Below, in pieces: positions 11,571-22,169 of a DNA stretch of 64,000 bases. Origin of the DNA: Karalla daura (Eukaryota; Chordata; Actinopteri; Chaetodontiformes; Leiognathidae); NCBI GenBank assembly GCA_029224185.1, contig CM055200.1, forward strand, positions 7,044,099 through 7,108,098. Direction: 5' to 3'. Position numbers and translations under genes: made by a program. Numbering within the stretch: the stretch's first letter is position 1; the number at the start of each line of letters is the position of its first letter. The notes under the pieces were generated by a model. It was given only the letters and a program-made list of their open reading frames with translations. It made no database searches and was not told the origin of the DNA.

Positions 11571-11880
11571 AAAGTGTCTAGATATACTACTGAGGGCGGC
11601 GTTCTTTTCTTGGAGTTTCTTTCTATGCCTTTTCAAGGACATTTTGAGCCACGACATATACTAACACGTTCCCATCCGCCCCCGCTTCAGAGATGTGTCA
11701 GTTTCTACACTTGTACCTTGCATTTTGTACACGCACCCAGATTGCTTTCACGATTTCTCTCACCCCCCCCGAAGTCTGACGTAAAAGCCGGTGGCGATGA
11801 CTCATCTATGAAATGAGCTCTCGCATGTTTGGAAATTATGACATGTTTACAGACTGTGCATGCGCAAACCTTCCTAAACA
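11571..11880. promoter_or_regulatory. Motif-rich flank of the CpG island
   Basis: It holds a CRE-like TGACGTAA at 11777-11784, a full AP-1 site TGACTCA at 11798-11804, and an NRF1-like TGCATGCGCA at 11857-11866. These lie within 300 bases of the CpG island, which supports promoter or proximal enhancer function. Each motif alone is expected by chance at this scale. Confidence 0.4.
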
Positions 11881-12700
11881 GCCCGTCAAGCTAGAGAGGA
11901 GCTGAGCGAGGAGAAATATTTTATCGGGACAAATCGATTCTTTCCAGGACTTTTCCTTCTCCACCGGTTTTCCGTATGTGTCAATGATAATCCTCTAGGT
12001 TTTCCAGGACATGTTGGAACCCTGTGAGCGCTCGATTAATGTTTATCCCTGTGAGATGGATTATCTGACCTGTTAAATAAAAGATATAAAATGATCTACC
12101 ATTCATTCACGGTGGATCTGATGTGGATTTCACAACTCTGTATATGAGAGCACTGACATCCTGTTTATGTCTATACCTACTTTAAATACAGGGAATGGCA
12201 GCCTCCATACACCTCCGGTGCATTCTGAGACTTAATACGGGTTGACAGATAATGCTGCAAGTTCAAATATCACATTGAGTCACATATTGAAATGCATAAC
12301 TCCGCTGGGAGCAGAGTGAGAGCGGAGATCAAAGCTCGGCGATCGTGCGTGGGACGTACTGTGTGCGTGCTGTAATTATATAATGCCTTTGAGTTTGTGC
12401 TGGGACACGCGCGCAGACAGAAAGTTTCGGAGTTGTTGACCTCACCGACAACACGTGACCGAGCAACTTCTCCAGCTCACCTCCCACTGTTGCTCCTGTT
12501 TACCTCCTTTAGACACACGTGTGCCGAGAGACAACGGCGTGTGCGCCAGGTCACACTCCGGCTGATGAAAGCTGTAAACACTGCCTGAACTCTTCTGTAT
12601 TTAATGGTTCTCCCCTGGACCGTAAAAAAAAAAAAAGGACATGAGGAGAAACTTCTCACTCTAACGACGAGGACGTCATCGTTTGGTACCTCAAGTGAGA
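11881..12700. promoter_or_regulatory. Moderately CpG-rich flank with E-box and CRE half sites
   Basis: CpG density stays above background at 12300-12570. CACGTGAC at 12452-12459 is a USF/TFE-type E-box, and GACGTCA at 12672-12678 is a CRE half site. The open frame 12397-12588 has no domain. A run of twelve As lies at 12625-12636. Confidence 0.3.
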
Positions 12701-13478
12701 CAGGGACAGTCTGGCTCCTCTACAGAGTCTTAAAATAGGTGCAATCATACTTAAGTTGTCATCATTTTATGCTCTCGGCATAAACCAGTCTGGAAAACAA
12801 ACATAAATTCCAGATATTGCAACGGCTGAATTGGGTTGATGGTGCTGTCACTGTGTGCATTGCTCTGCTGGTAATGCAAGCGACACACATCCAGAGCAGG
12901 TCGGGCGTATTTATAGTTCTTTTTCGGGAGTAAAAGCAACCCATACATGACATTTCTCTCTTCCATGGGAAACAACATCAAAGGCATATTTGCCAGCTGC
13001 ATCACAGGGGACTTTTGGCATCAAATGCTGATTTAATTGCGTTAAAGAGAGGAATTTCAAACTTGCCATCTCAACAATTACAGAGAGAACAACGACTGTG
13101 CTTTGCAGTGCGTGTGAGCAATGTTTTGGCATCATTTTGAGGGAAATCTAAATTACACTTCAGATTAGACATTGGGGATGTGCAAAAAAAAAAAGGAAAA
13201 AAAAAGAATATTAACTGATCACATAATTTCAGAGTGTCTCCATTTTCCACCAACGCAGAGCAGACACTCGCCAGTACAAAGTGACGTCTTCATAGTTACA
13301 TGCAGGCACTGATTGCCTTATCATCTCGGCATGAGTTTGAGTGCATATTAAATGTATATGAATTAGCGCCTGCTACTCGTTGACTGTCATCGGCCATGGG
13401 AAAATAATGATGGCATTCAGTGATGGCCGCGGCTGATGATTATCCGTTCGGTGGCATATTGTGCTGAGTTGGGGGCGG
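12701..13478. other. Non-coding stretch, nothing recognised
   Basis: AT-leaning unique sequence. Overlapping minus-strand frames 12751-13253 have no domain. TGACGTCT at 13282-13289 is CRE-like. An A-rich tract with GG interruptions spans 13184-13206. Confidence 0.45.

Positions 13479-13479
<1 letters not shown>

Positions 13480-13517
<38 letters not shown>
13480..13517. repeat. G38 homopolymer
   Basis: Thirty-eight consecutive Gs on the plus strand, preceded by GGGGGCGGC. It produces the long Pro run in the minus-strand frame 13440-13799, which is not a gene. Runs this long form G-quadruplexes and are prone to polymerase slippage and to assembly error, so the exact length is doubtful. Confidence 0.95.
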
Positions 13518-13519
<2 letters not shown>

Positions 13520-13820
13520 TGTACAAGTCGTTAAAATCAAGTGAGCAAAGATGTCGAGTGTGTGAGTATTTCACCATCTCGGAGAAAAGAAATCTGCTAA
13601 ATACAGTTTGCAAGACATGTTCCAGCGATAGCACATGAGTATGTGCTTCAGGACAGGACTCGAACGTTTCAAATCCAATCGGACATTTGAGAAATGCATT
13701 AACAAAAATGGATATATGGCCATTGTTAAAGGCTGTTTCACATACGCCTGATTGATTTTTTTTTCCTCTTGCATCAGAAATATTTGAGATATCCTCCATT
13801 GTGGGACAAAAAAAAGGTGA
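13518..13820. other. Non-coding, nothing recognised
   Basis: Unique AT-leaning sequence between the G run and the pentamer array, with an A8 run just before the array. Confidence 0.5.
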
Positions 13821-13860
13821 ATTCTATTCTATTCTATTCTATTCTATTCTATTCTATTCT
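13821..13860. repeat. (ATTCT)8 pentanucleotide array
   Basis: Eight perfect tandem copies of ATTCT. The array accounts for the repeating Ile/Leu/Phe/Tyr/Ser pattern of the open frames through it. Confidence 0.99.
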
Positions 13861-15315
13861 GTCCAGAACTACACAGACAAGCACTCTGCTGGGCTTCACC
13901 TCTGCATGGGTGTGTCTGTATGCACGCATGTACATAAGCGAGTGTGCTCATGCAGCCAACTGAGAAATTGGTTCCTCATCGGCCGGCTTCATTAGCGACT
14001 CATACTACATGATTATCGCCCCATCTGCTCCTGCGGTTCCAGCCCTCCCACTCCCACTTTCCCCTTTCACGTCACTCGATAGAGCAGAGAAAAGATTCCC
14101 ATGCGCAGCCAGGAGGATTTGCCAGTGACGCGCAAATTACCACTAAACCGCCGCCCGAGCAGTCATCACATTGATATAAATGCAGTCAAAAAAAAAAAAA
14201 AATCTTCCTCCGCTTAATGCTCTTAAGTTGTCTACCTGAGGTCTCATTAAAGTAAATCTACCCCCTTTAGTCTGCAGGTAAATTAGTGTCTGTTATCAAA
14301 GCAGCAGTCAGCAAACGAAGATGCAGCGCCTCAATTTGTGCTCAACATTAGGGGCTGTTGTTCTTTTTTTTTCCCTCCCCTCCTGCATCACTTTAATAAA
14401 ACAAACAGACAAACACTTTCCTACTGAGGAGGACTTTTTGTCCAACTTTAAAACTAACGTTGTGCAAACACAGTAAAAGGAGATGTGGCTTGTTGGTGTT
14501 GACCCTGTTTTCACAGTTGCTGGCTGTTGTTTCTTTTTTTATATATTAGCACAAAAACACTGGGAGTTTAATGTCTTGAGACTTTAAGCAAACAAACAGG
14601 AATTCATCATCCCCCTGTGTAACATTTTACACTTTAGAGAGCAGTGTTGCCTGCTTAAGTATATACGAATAATCATTATTTGCTACCTCTATTCAAAAGA
14701 GAACACGGACAGATATGTGCAGTGTGTAGGTTGGACTGAACAGGTGGATCCCAGTGGGAAGAGAGCACAGCATCCATCTTCATCTCCATTCCCAGACCAG
14801 TCAGACACTGAGGGGGGTTTGAAAATTAACAATGCTCCGATGCTGCTAATTGGCTGGAAAATTACATTTGGAGCAAAGTGTCAAACCTGCTGTGAGGATG
14901 TGGGAAACGTACATGCGTGCAGACTGTAGGTGCATGCATGTGCAGCGTATGAAGACGCTCTGTGCGTGAGCGTGCTAGAGTGTGAAAGTGGAGCTGTTTA
15001 TAGTATGCGTGCAGGGTCTGTGTGTGATTACAGACACTTTCTCACTCTGCCTGCCTTCTCAGTTCATACACCCCTCAGAAAACCTGAATTCCTGTATCAA
15101 GACTATAGGAAGCTCTCATGACTAAATGATTCTTTTGTCTCCCTTGCAGGTCTCAAACCGGGTTAAATAGAGGCTAAATGAAAAAGTAGTACTTCTCACA
15201 CAGTGGCTGAGTCACTTCACAAAAGGTCCCTGGTCTGACTTGCATGTTCTCTTGTCCACAGTGTAAAAATATTAATGTTTAGATAAAATTCCTATTTGGT
15301 TTGGTGTGTGTATTC
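13861..15315. other. Non-coding stretch with one splice-acceptor-like site
   Basis: Mostly unique sequence. Homopolymers occur at 14188-14201 (A) and 14365-14373 (T). TTTTGTCTCCCTTGCAG, ending at 15149, is a strong acceptor-like signal, but all frames after it close within about 30 bases. An isolated TG/GC-rich stretch lies at 14905-15035. No coding exon is supported. Confidence 0.45.
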
Positions 15316-15417
15316 TCTGCCTTTGCCGTATGAGTGCTGGAGACAGGCTCCAGTAGACGCCTGTGACACCCTTAAGGCACAAAGTCAGTAGGATAATGGG
15401 TAGATAGATTAATAAAT

Positions 15418-15419
<2 letters not shown>
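15316..15419 (+). mobile_element. Dispersed teleost repeat, 3' tail fragment
   Basis: GAGTGCTGGAGACAGGCTCC (15331-15350) resembles the 'agctgggataggctccag' module near the 3' end of the repeat family at 3.67 kb. It is followed by GGATAATGGGTAGATAGATT, a typical tail, immediately abutting a CA microsatellite. Confidence 0.6.

Positions 15420-15421
<2 letters not shown>

Positions 15422-15472
<51 letters not shown>
15422..15472. repeat. (CA)25 microsatellite
   Basis: Uninterrupted 51-base CA run at the 3' end of a retroposon tail, a common place for microsatellites to arise. Confidence 0.98.
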
Positions 15473-15474
<2 letters not shown>

Positions 15475-15684
15475 CAGGCATATGATGTACAGGGACATTA
15501 CATATAACTATAGTAATTTCCCAGACATGTACCCGACCCATAACCATTGACCACTTATTGCCTATCCCAAAGACTAACCTTGACATAAACCTGACCCAAA
15601 TGAAATGGTTCAAATAGAAGAGCAGGGTCCAATGAACTGGGCTTTAATCTTCAGTGATTTGTTTGCCATGAGGAGCCCACGTCT

Positions 15685-15706
15685 CACACACACACACACA
15701 CACACA
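15685..15706. repeat. (CA)11 microsatellite
   Basis: Pure CA run of about 22 bases. Confidence 0.96.
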
Positions 15707-15837
15707 AGAATTGTTTTCCAGGCATAGAGGCACCGATGTCATCAAACAGCTCAGAATAGAAGTGCTGAGGTTTCAGAGGTGAAACCTGAGGAGTTTTTGG
15801 AGGGCGGTAATGGACCTGTGTGGTCCATTTGTCGAAT

Positions 15838-15968
15838 CACATCCGAGCAGGAGCTCAGTCCGCTGGGGCTCGGGGACCAGAGGGCGGACGGTTCACGGTG
15901 CCAGGCCACCTCTGGGGCACTGCTGCCGTACCCTTGAGCAAGAGGACCAATCCCTAACCGCATGTGAG
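15838..15968 (+). mobile_element. tRNA-derived SINE-like element, decayed
   Basis: GAGCTCAGTCC (15851-15861) resembles a pol III box A, and GGTTCA (15890-15895) in CGGTTCACGG resembles box B, at about tRNA spacing. Downstream GCACTGCTGCCGTACCCTTG (15929-15948), then AGCAAG, matches a phrase remembered from fish SINEs. The minus-strand frame 15751-15987 runs through the element and is not a gene. Confidence 0.6.
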
Positions 15969-16930
15969 CGCATGTGTGAGGAAACAATTTACTAATCAGA
16001 CGACAAGAAGAATTTCCCTAATGGGACAAATGAAGAAATTATCACGGCACACAGTTTAAACATGTAGTCAGGCGTGAAATTAAATCAAACGATGATGCTC
16101 TTTAAATGATTAACAATTTGAACAGTAATCTTAAATAAGTAAACCGGGGATCAGAGGTGCCCTGTACAGTATCAGAGTTGCAGAGATCAGAGGTCAGTGT
16201 GTTTCTGAACACCGCATCCCTGCTTTAAATACAGGATGACAGCAAGTCTCTGAATAAGTCCAGAGATCTGAGCGCTGGTGGCTGACTCGGGCCAGCTGCA
16301 GGCTAAAAACCAGATTATCTGCCGACAGGCGATGGCGTATTATGTGACCCTGGCTGCCCAGGCTTTATTGGTGGAGGATCAATGACCTGCAGCCTGGACT
16401 TACTGGATCATAGAAGACCTACGGGATTTACACATGGATACACGCACATGCGCACACACGGGTGCATCTCTGATTCTTAGGGGCCTATTGGATTTCTCCA
16501 GTTTCATCATGAGCCAAGATGGCCGCCTGCCTCACCCTCAGGATCGGGCAAATTGCAGGCTATTAGAGGCAGGCATGCATGCATGTAGCATACATCATGT
16601 CAATTTTGGAAAGGGCACAGAAGACAAATGTTGGATTTTGAAAGCGAGACGCTGCTTTTTCCTCTCAACATGTGCTTTTCTCGCTCTGCCATGACAAAAT
16701 AAAAGGCTTCTCATAAACATTTATGACACGCTGCTCACCGACGCTCTGCAGTGTCTCGAACTTGTCAGGTTTGAACAGTGAGCTTTTGGATAAACTACAG
16801 GTGTTGTTCAAACAGCGAGATCTTCCATTTTTCCACTGTGACCCCAGTTGGATGTGGCCTTTGATAAACAGCAGCCAGTATTTACACTGCCGCAAGACGG
16901 ATGGCCTCCGCTTTCTCTGACATTTAAGGA
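15969..16930. other. Non-coding stretch, nothing recognised
   Basis: Unique sequence. The part at 16250-16400 has a conserved-element-like texture without a decisive motif. Short palindromic GCATGCATGC occurs at 16573-16584. Open frames around 16434-16895 lack domains. Confidence 0.4.
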
Positions 16931-16943
16931 GCAGGATTTTCGG

Positions 16944-16956
16944 TTGCCTCAGGCAA
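16944..16956. promoter_or_regulatory. Palindromic TFAP2 site
   Basis: TTGCCTCAGGCAA is a perfect 13-base inverted repeat around a central C. Its core GCCTCAGGC (16946-16954) is the optimal TFAP2 dimer site known from in vitro selection studies. Isolated occurrence, so function is inferred only. Confidence 0.4.
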
Positions 16957-17174
16957 AGGAGACGGAGCGCGGCAGAGAGAAAGAATGGAGCTTAGCACAG
17001 ACGAAACCGACTGATTTTGTTGTGATTGATTGCAAACAGAAAATGGGATTTGAACACTTTTTTTAAAAGGTGGCTACTTGGTAATAATCCATACTTGATC
17101 TCAGTATCTGATGTTTAGTACTTCATATCAACTTTAAGGTGATTTTAAAGTTTTTTTGGCTGATGATACTGATT

Positions 17175-17232
17175 TGATTAAATGTATTGTTGATTAAATG
17201 TAAATGTATGATGATTAAATGTAAATGTATTA
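17175..17232. repeat. Short tandem repeat with TGATTAAATG core
   Basis: Three copies of TGATTAAATG begin at 17175, 17191 and 17212, with a 21-base unit in the last two. It lies in AT-rich sequence. Confidence 0.8.
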
Positions 17233-18680
17233 CATGTATTTCATGTTGATCAGACTGATACGAACAGATCGTTGGTGAAATGATGTAGTTAAAAGCAGAC
17301 CACTCATTTGCCACAGGTTTATGTCAGTTTATGGGTCAGTTAAGGGCCAAAACCCAGTTGACGGACTGACTTTTGTGTTCATTATTCCACTCTGCTAATT
17401 TCTATCACAGCTTAATAGACACAACAGAAGCCATCATGCTCATTAATTCATATCTATATTCAGTCTTTGAACCGTGGAAAGTTTCAGAGGAAGAGGGTGA
17501 ATCGGACTTTTTTTTTGCACTCAAATGACGCCAATGAAATATTACACGAGCTGCTGCAATGATGAAGGTGGAGTGAGTCTGGGCCTTTCTGAAACACCGG
17601 GGGCAGGGGGTCCACAAAGTTCACAAGTTCTCTGCCGAGTTTTCATTTCACTACGAATGACTCTGCACCACCCCGAGCTAATCGGAGCATTATCAAAGAG
17701 TGTCTTCCCTCGCATGGTGCCAACGGTCCAACTCAAACAGGGACTGGGCAGCACAGACAGGCTGATTAAACGGGATCTCGGAGGTCTAAAGTCTCTGCCG
17801 GGGGGGGGGTATAGATTGACCTGGGATTAAAATTTATCATCAAGTTATGAAGGAGGAATGCGTCTTGTGTATTCCAGTGTCATGACCTGTTTCAGTGCTG
17901 TCACATCACACACCTGCACATACACAGACAACAGAGCGAGAGACTGACATGCAGCGTCACTGCTGAACACTCTGCCCGCAGCGTCCCTGCATCAGGAGGT
18001 TTGGCCCCGACTGAGGCCCGTTCACAGAGATGTTCTGAAAATCCCCCGAGCCTTACAAGATTCAATTTCATTTTTTCTTTAGGTGCTGTGACCTGCTGAT
18101 TAAAGTTGTAGAGCTGAAGGCAGTCTTAAGGAGCCTGGATTTTGGGGAGGACAGATGGTCAAGGCAACGTAAGGTCTGTGCTTTAATCTAACGGAGGAGA
18201 TGAGATAGAGTGAGACAGGCAGAGAGGGAGGAGTAGAGATCACTTAGAGGGGGGACCGGCACGGGCCGACGAAGACGAGCCGTTGAGACAAAAGCAGAAA
18301 AAAAACGAAAACAAAGAGGTATAATCGAGACCAGGATAAGGGCAGCCGCTGAGATTGAGGGGTGAGGATACCCCTGTGCATCTTTCTGCCGCAAGCCAGC
18401 GACTTTTCTTTTTTGCATATCTCTACTGTGAGTCTGATTATTCCTAGCTATATTCTGGCATTTGAGAAAGTCAGCCATGACACCATTTTCATGGCACATC
18501 ATAACAACTATCAAGTCCTGACTGAACAAATTCTCATATTAATCATCCTCTCAAACTTTCTTGTGCTTTTGCTACATAACAATAAACCCAAATAACTTCC
18601 TTAGGTGACACTGTGTCTTGGTGGAAGATGAAGGTTAGTAGAAACCAAGAAGGTTTGAATCCTGATTGGACCGAGCGCAT
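17233..18680. other. Non-coding stretch, nothing recognised
   Basis: Unique sequence with a G10 run near 17800-17809 and no recognised gene. The frames at 17405-17830 and 18188-18529 (minus) overlap others and lack domains. Confidence 0.45.
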
Positions 18681-18684
18681 TTTT

Positions 18685-18905
18685 CTGCAGACCGCATATG
18701 CCTGGGTTTCTCCAACCGCTCCAAAAACATGCATGTTTACATTGACTGGAGACTCTTAATTGCCCCTTGGTGTGAATGTGACAGTGGATTGTTTGTGTGT
18801 GTGTGTCCTGTGATTGGCCAGAGAGCTGTTTTCATTCTCTTTGTGCTAGAGGTGAGCTCCAGCAGTGCAAAGCAGGTTACACAATGAATGGATTGGTCCA
18901 TCTGG
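18685..18905 (+). mobile_element. Dispersed teleost repeat, 3' two thirds
   Basis: GCCTGGGTTTCTCCAACCGC followed by CCAAAAACATGCATG, GGAGACTCTTAATTGCCC (18749-18766) and a TGTGAATGTGA module reproduces the order of parts in the family at 3.67 kb. It ends with AGGTGAGCTCCAGC and AATGAATGGATTGG, the expected tail. The frames at 18666-18991 run through it. Confidence 0.7.
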
Positions 18906-19873
18906 TGGAATGGGCCGTATTTCTAGGAATTTGTTGTAATAAAACCGAATGTGCGGCCTTTGTGACAGCGGAGAAGCTTTGGCTCTCCTAAGTACATAAG
19001 GGTTGTTGGAGTGTTACATCTGGGTTTGGATTGTGATCTATCCTGCACTAACACCAAAGCTATATCGTGTACTCCTTGTCACAATGATTATGCAAACAAC
19101 CTGTGGGTGCATGATAATATTTGCACACTCCCGTGTGCGACTGTATGCGTGTGTGCGTTATGTTCGCCCTGGATTCCACTCCCATAATGATCACGTCTCG
19201 TCTCCTTTTTTTTTTTCCTCCTCCTGCTATGTTTTGGCAAATTTTCTTTTTTTCTTCCTCCAAGGAAGAATTTCACCCCAATCTGTCACAGAAGATCCTG
19301 TGCAGGTTTTCCACAGGGAGCAGCTTCTGAGTGAAGCTTTCCTCTGCATACAGCTGCAGCGGGCGCACTACAAGCTGTTTGATGTCTTCCTGAACATCTG
19401 ACACAACTCTTTGCATTTACATAACGCTGAAAATGGAAAGCTGTGGGCACCATTATCCATCTATTGCTTTTAATGCCTGTCTGCGTGCGTGCTCCGCAAG
19501 AGGCCTCCTTTAATGGAGCAAAATCGTTGCTGTAATTGTGGTTTCTAGTGGAGTACCATCAATTGTGATGCATTTAGGGGTTTGATTTATAGGCTGAAAA
19601 AAAAAAACGGATATAAAATTAGTTCAGTTGTGGAGAACGGGGAATTCTCCAAACATCCTCAACAGGATTGACTCAACATTGCAAAGGATAACATATAAAC
19701 GCTGTGAAGGCCAGTGAAATAAAACGCTTTACTGAATATCATCTCAGTAAAGCAACAGATCAAATGCACTTGTTGACTTTATCGAATTCACTTTATAGGA
19801 CGAGTTTATAAACCCAAGGAAACATTTTGTCAGCTGCAGTTCAAACACTGAAAATCACCAACACGTGGTGAGA
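18906..19873. other. Non-coding stretch with a weak exon-like frame
   Basis: TTTTTTTCTTCCTCCAAG ends at 19264 and is followed by an open frame to a stop at 19399-19401 (about 45 residues after the AG). The peptide is not recognised and the AAG acceptor is sub-optimal, so it is not called as an exon. The rest is unique sequence. Confidence 0.35.
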
Positions 19874-19900
19874 CCCCCCCCCCCCCCCCCCCCCCCCCCC
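19874..19900. repeat. C27 homopolymer
   Basis: Twenty-seven consecutive Cs on the plus strand, so G27 on the minus strand. It is the mirror image of the G38 run 6.4 kb upstream. Exact length is uncertain for technical reasons. Confidence 0.95.
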
Positions 19901-20108
19901 ACACCAAAAAAAAGCCCCTGAAAAAAAAGAGAAATGGTGATGGATCGAGAATGGTGCCACTGGAAATTTTACCACCACAGAGAAAACCCTGTTTAAATAT
20001 GTCTCCTGACACATTTTCCAGCTATAAATGACTGTGTGTATGAGTGTGTGTCCTTTAACACTTTCTGTTAACAAAGTCATAAAAGTAGTTAAAAATAGTA
20101 CTCTTTGA

Positions 20109-20147
20109 GTGTGTGTGTGTGTGTGTCGAGTGCGTATGTGTGTGTGT
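20109..20147. repeat. Interrupted (TG)n microsatellite
   Basis: A TG run interrupted by CGAGTGCGTA, then TG again. Confidence 0.93.
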
Positions 20148-20231
20148 AGACCAGAACACAGTAGGCCACAGTGCTACAGTAACAGTCAACATCTGTCATG
20201 TTAAAGCTCACTTAGCCTAAACATGGAAACT

Positions 20232-20263
20232 TCTCTCTCTCTCTTTCTGCCTGTGTGTGTGCA

Positions 20264-20301
<38 letters not shown>

Positions 20302-20307
20302 CGTGTG
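20232..20307. repeat. (CT)n then (TG)n compound microsatellite
   Basis: A CT run at 20232-20245 is followed by interrupted TG repeats. The pure GT core is 20269-20298. Confidence 0.96.
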
Positions 20308-20445
20308 CCTCACATATGGAAGCACTTAATGTTACAGACACAGAAAGTGGAGAGGAAGAAGAGTAAGGTTCACATGTGGTATGTTTGTATTTGATTTTGT
20401 GAGGGTTTCCCCATTTAACCACCCCGCTCTCCCTCTCTCACCCTG

Positions 20446-20457
20446 CCCCCCCCCCCC
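20446..20457. repeat. C12 homopolymer
   Basis: Twelve Cs within a pyrimidine-rich stretch (20430-20480). Confidence 0.95.
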
Positions 20458-20649
20458 ACTTTTCCTCATTTCCCTCTAATACAAGCACAATAAATAATAA
20501 AAGCGATACAAAACAACTTCCATTCGGCTCCCTTTCCCTTAATCCAATCATTTTCAACCAAAGTCTTTACTATTGTACTATTCCTACAAGGAGGCCACTT
20601 TAGGTTATGCAATACAGGAGTGCACACTTAAAAGCACACAACGACAAAA

Positions 20650-20690
20650 TACACACACACACACACACACATACACACGCACACCCGTAC
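20650..20690. repeat. (AC)n microsatellite
   Basis: Pure AC to about 20670, then interrupted by T, G and C. Confidence 0.96.
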
Positions 20691-20862
20691 ACAAACCAGC
20701 GAACCACTCTGATTAGAGGGGCTACATCTGTGTAATATTGCAAGATAATGGTTCTTTAGTGTGGAAACTCTGAAGATGTGAGAGACTGGGAGAGACGGCA
20801 CCGCAGTGAAGCAATGCAGCAGACTGAAAATGCAGCATGTGGGATAAGGACTAGAGTGAGTG

Positions 20863-20931
20863 AGTGTGCGTGCGTGCGTGTGTGCACGAGTATGCGTGTA
20901 AATGCATCTGCTCATAGGCATGTATTAGTGT

Positions 20932-20980
<49 letters not shown>
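20863..20980. repeat. TG-rich cluster with (TG)23 core
   Basis: Interrupted GTGC/GTGT repeats (20863-20900) lead to a pure 46-base TG run at 20935-20980. Confidence 0.97.
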
Positions 20981-20983
<3 letters not shown>

Positions 20984-21034
20984 AGTGATATAATATTAAT
21001 GCTCCCTGATGGAGTGTTGCACCAGTTCCACATC

Positions 21035-21053
21035 AAAGCGGAGCGGAGCGGAG
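21035..21053. repeat. (GCGGA)3 mini-array
   Basis: Three tandem GCGGA units between two TG-rich blocks. Confidence 0.85.
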
Positions 21054-21113
21054 AAACAGCCAGATACAAGCTTCTTAAACAGCACAACAAAACAGGGAAG
21101 GGACGAGCAGTCT

Positions 21114-21175
21114 TTGTGTGTGTGTGTGCATGTGCATGTACTGTATGCACGTGTTTGTGTGCGTGTGTGTGCGTA
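21114..21175. repeat. Interrupted TG/GC microsatellite
   Basis: TG repeats interrupted by CA, AC and GC steps. Alternating purine-pyrimidine throughout most of 60 bases, so Z-DNA capable. Confidence 0.93.
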
Positions 21176-21394
21176 TTATTCATGCGGGCGATGGCCGTGC
21201 ATGTCTCTGCGACTCAGAACAAGTGTGTTCAACTCGATTTGACCGATCAAAGCCGTGCACTGTAAGTTCCATGTCGGTCATTTTGGTACATTTGCGCTGC
21301 ATCTGCTCTGTTATCTCTTGTATTTTGCTAGGCTATTATGCAACAACTACTACTGATACCAACTTATGGTTTTTAATATTGAGAATAAAAGACA

Positions 21395-21505
21395 CTGGTA
21401 CAGATACTCCTCCCACAGTCCATATTTAAGGCCAGTTGGAGACTGGAGATTGACCTGCCCTGTTTGTATTCCCAAAGTATGATAATGGATGGAATTAATC
21501 GATGC
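21395..21505 (+). mobile_element. Dispersed teleost repeat fragment
   Basis: CTCCCACAGTCCATATTTAA (21409-21428), GGAGACTGGAGATTGACCTG and ATAATGGATGGAATTA follow the module order of the family at 3.67 kb, with most of the 3' part deleted. Confidence 0.55.
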
Positions 21506-21805
21506 TGCAGCTTTGCCCCCTTTTCTGAAATAATGCTTCCTTTCAGAAACTTCCACTTCATTTCCATCCACTCCCTCGTTGCATTTAACCTAGTCTCTCA
21601 GTATTTCAGCATCTGTTAAGCTAAACATTTAGGTTAAAAAGCCATGAAGGAACTGAGACCCGGGGCCTGCCATATCACATCACGGGAACGACGCGCTTCA
21701 CTTACGTTGGTGGTGTCTCTGTATACTGTACACATCACAACCAGTCTGCTATTTCGCTATAATGATTTGCTCCATTTACTGCAGTGCCCTGCACATAAAC
21801 TTATC

Positions 21806-21824
21806 AGTGTGTGTGTGTGTGTAG
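21806..21824. repeat. Short (GT)n microsatellite
   Basis: About nine GT units. Confidence 0.9.
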
Positions 21825-21949
21825 ACCAGTGAGGCACGTTGTTCTGCACCGAGAGCCTGAAGTCATGGAAAATATGCAGCCGGTTTACACTACTTCTCTA
21901 AACAATGAGAAACTGACACAAAGTGAGTGAGACATGCATGGGGAGTGAG

Positions 21950-21958
<9 letters not shown>

Positions 21959-21989
<31 letters not shown>

Positions 21990-22010
21990 CTGAGAGAGAG
22001 CGAGAGCGTC
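21959..22010. repeat. (TG)15 then GA-rich compound repeat
   Basis: A pure TG run of 30 bases (21959-21988) followed by GAGAGAGAGCGAGAGCG. Confidence 0.96.
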
Positions 22011-22137
22011 TCTGAAGTGCTCAAGGAACGGGACTTTGGAGTCGGAGGAAGGGAAAGAGAAAGGAGAGTGATGAAGAGGAAAACATCTTTTTATCAGCTC
22101 CGTCTGCCCTCCCTTGGCTGGAAAATCACATTTCCGC

Positions 22138-22155
22138 TTGTGTGTGTGTGTGTGA
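22138..22155. repeat. Short (TG)n microsatellite
   Basis: About eight TG units. Confidence 0.93.
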
Positions 22156-22169
22156 CAGTGTGGCCTGCG

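Noticed and set aside
13440..13799. Poly-proline open frame on the minus strand
   Set aside because: The proline run is only the G38 homopolymer read in reverse.
19264..19401. Possible terminal exon after a CCAAG acceptor
   Set aside because: The acceptor ends in AAG rather than CAG, and the 45-residue peptide is unrecognised. Another frame is also open nearby.
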